Below, one piece after another: positions 6,100 to 7,536 of a DNA stretch of 7,536 nt. A program made the position numbers and the translations under genes. The DNA comes from an uncultured Bacilli bacterium (GTDB taxonomy: Bacteria; Bacillota_I; Bacilli_A; RF39; UBA660): contig CAPQQE010000007.1 in the NCBI GenBank assembly GCA_948687865.1, forward strand, positions 10,536 to 18,071, read 5' to 3'. Numbering within the stretch: the stretch's first letter is position 1; every line of letters starts with the position of its first letter. The notes under the pieces are model-generated. The model was not told where the DNA came from. It saw nothing but the letters and a program-made list of their open reading frames with translations, and did not search any database.

Positions 6100-6103
6100 G
6101 AGG
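6098..6103 (+). promoter_or_regulatory. Ribosome binding site AGGAGG overlapping the upstream stop codon
   Basis: AGGAGG is a full match to the anti-Shine-Dalgarno sequence and lies 6 bases before ATG 6110. Its first two bases belong to the TAG stop (6097-6099) of the glycosyltransferase gene, so ribosomes ending there can restart on the next gene. It fixes the start of the long open frame that runs out of the window. Confidence 0.85.
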
Positions 6104-6109
6104 ATAACT

Positions 6110-7536
6110 ATGAAAAGAGATAATTTATTTAAAATAATAAATATTACACTTTTATTAACTATAATATTTTCCTCAATTTATTATAGAAAAATAATAAATA
6201 TAAATATAAGTATAGTTATATCTATAATTTTATTTCTTTTATTAATTTTGTTAAACAAGATTATTAGATTAAAGAATATAAAAAATAATCGTACTAACAA
6301 TATAGTATTAATAATTATATATATATTAGTATTTTCTATTATTAATATATTCTGTATAAAAAATTTTAATTATTCTTCTAAATTAATAATTACTAATATT
6401 CTTTTATATATTATTATTGTTTTAGAAAAAGATATTAAAATAACAATAAATAGTTTACTTCTTACATTAATTATGATACCGTTACTTAATTATAGTAATA
6501 TGTATGCATTATGGTTAATTATGATATCTATTATTTTATGTTCTTTTATTAATAAGCAGAATATTGAAAGAAAATATGTATTATTAATAAGCATATTAAT
6601 AGGAATTATTGTATCAATTTGTACTTTTATTGATATATCTTCTTTATTTATATTGCTATATATTTTCTTATATTTAATGAAAATTGATTTAAGTAAAAAA
6701 AGTTTTAAATTAATTATGATATCATTAGTAAGTCTATTAACTACTAGTATATTAATTTATTTTTTTACAAATAATTCTATTAACTTAAATATAAAATTTA
6801 TATTTTTATTTAATTCATCAATAGTTAATATTATTAATATGCTAATTATAATATTTTTATTAGTAATAAATATACAGTTAAATAATATTAATAAATTTAT
6901 GCCACTTAATTTTTCAATATTATTAATAAGTATATTTTCAATTTTTTACGAATTAAATATATATAATTATTTGCCACTAATTATATTATTAATATCTAAT
7001 TGGTTAATTGATTGTGATTTAAAAAATTATACGAATATATATAAGGAATTTAATTTTAAAAGGAAAAACAAAAATATAAAGAAAGTTTCGGTAGTAATTC
7101 CAAATTACAATTATGAAAATTATATTAATGAAAGAATTGATTCAGTTTTACTTCAAACATATCCGATATATGAACTTATAATACTAGACGATAAGTCAAC
7201 TGATAATAGTGTAGAGGTAATAAAAAATAAAATCGAAGAAATAAAAAATAATTATCCAAATATAAAAGTAGATTTTATACCTAATGATATTAATAGTGGG
7301 AATGTATTTAAACAATGGAATAAAGCATTTGAGGTTTCAACTGGGGACTTTCTTTGGATTGCTGAAGCAGATGATAGTTGCTCAAATATATTTTTACAGG
7401 AAATAATGAAAAGTTTTGATGATGAAAAAGTTATTATGTCATATAGTGAATCTCTTACGATGGATGAAAATAATAAAATATTAATGAGAGATTTGCGTGA
7501 ATGGATAGATATTTTTAGAACAAAAAAATGGGATCA
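6110..7536 (+). CDS. Polytopic membrane protein fused to a family 2 glycosyltransferase domain (3' end outside window)
   Basis: The frame is open from ATG 6110 to the window edge (475 codons plus two bases). Residues 1 to about 302 are almost wholly hydrophobic, rich in Ile, Leu and Asn, with some ten to twelve likely membrane helices (near 8-25, 33-49, 65-83, 91-105, 113-147, 156-191, 200-219, 228-255, 267-281, 285-301); I recognise no family in this part. A basic linker (about 303-325, KRKNKNIKK) leads to a GT2 domain: KVSVVIPNYNYENYI from residue 325, ILDDKSTDNS with Asp360/Asp361, and WIAEADDSC with Glu419, Asp421 and Asp422 as the metal and nucleotide site. The domain is cut before its acceptor and catalytic-base region. 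The protein probably anchors a glycosyltransferase at the membrane beside the ABC exporter; the membrane part might bind or move a lipid-linked substrate, which is inference. The N-terminal half is lower in GC than its neighbours. The strong AGGAGG site and coupling to the previous gene support the start. Confidence 0.88.
   Translation, partial: MKRDNLFKIINITLLLTIIFSSIYYRKIININISIVISIILFLLLILLNKIIRLKNIKNNRTNNIVLIIIYILVFSIINIFCIKNFNYSSKLIITNILLYIIIVLEKDIKITINSLLLTLIMIPLLNYSNMYALWLIMISIILCSFINKQNIERKYVLLISILIGIIVSICTFIDISSLFILLYIFLYLMKIDLSKKSFKLIMISLVSLLTTSILIYFFTNNSINLNIKFIFLFNSSIVNIINMLIIIFLLVINIQLNNINKFMPLNFSILLISIFSIFYELNIYNYLPLIILLISNWLIDCDLKNYTNIYKEFNFKRKNKNIKKVSVVIPNYNYENYINERIDSVLLQTYPIYELIILDDKSTDNSVEVIKNKIEEIKNNYPNIKVDFIPNDINSGNVFKQWNKAFEVSTGDFLWIAEADDSCSNIFLQEIMKSFDDEKVIMSYSESLTMDENNKILMRDLREWIDIFRTKKWD

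Noticed and set aside
1..7536. Alternative genetic code with TGA as tryptophan (Mollicutes-like)
   Set aside because: All tryptophans read in the genes are TGG, and no gene has an in-frame TGA. No gene ends in TGA either, so the code cannot be proven, but nothing requires recoding.
1..7536. CRISPR array, insertion sequence, tRNA or defence genes
   Set aside because: No regularly spaced repeats, terminal inverted repeats, transposase motifs or cloverleaf segments were seen; all genes fit polysaccharide synthesis, modification and export.

Overview
The window is a piece of a cell-surface polysaccharide locus from a very AT-rich bacterium. Strong Shine-Dalgarno sites (AAGGAG, AAGGGAG, TAGGAGG), sigma-70/sigma-A type promoters (several with an extended -10, TGnTATAAT), heavy AGA/ATA/TTA codon use and ordinary TGG tryptophan codons fit a low-GC Bacillota (Clostridia-like or a related gut lineage). 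I cannot name a genus. All eight genes are on the + strand.

Layout: (1) 3-1644, the end of rfbD (rmlD, cut by the left edge) and a complete rfbB (rmlB), two dTDP-L-rhamnose synthesis enzymes, tightly spaced. (2) 1645-3719, two genes that look like separate transcription units: a membrane acyltransferase-3 protein with its own consensus promoter and a palindrome over the -35, then an SGNH/GDSL-type hydrolase with its own extended -10 promoter. Each is followed by an AT-rich hairpin with a T-run. (3) 3720 to the right edge, a tightly packed unit: ABC transporter ATPase (Wzt/TagH type), ABC-2 permease (Wzm/TagG type), a soluble GT2 glycosyltransferase and a large polytopic protein fused to a GT2 domain, which is cut by the right edge. 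The stop codons of the ATPase and of the first glycosyltransferase are part of, or touch, the ribosome binding site of the next gene, so translation is probably coupled.

Reading of the whole: dTDP-rhamnose made by the Rml enzymes probably feeds glycosyltransferases that build a rhamnose-containing glycan on a lipid carrier in the cytoplasm. The two-gene ABC transporter then exports it, and the acyltransferase (perhaps with the hydrolase) would decorate it. The transporter, glycosyltransferase and Rml families are clear from motifs. The actual sugar chain and the acyl modification are inference.

There is no gene-free stretch over 300 bases; the longest gap is 3565-3719, described below. I see no tRNA, rRNA, CRISPR array or insertion sequence. 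I do not see a clearly new biological system. The points most worth checking are the unusual 5' end of the hydrolase gene (possible frameshift or TTG start), the palindrome over the acyltransferase promoter, the two-promoter gap before the ABC genes and the polytopic-GT2 fusion protein.
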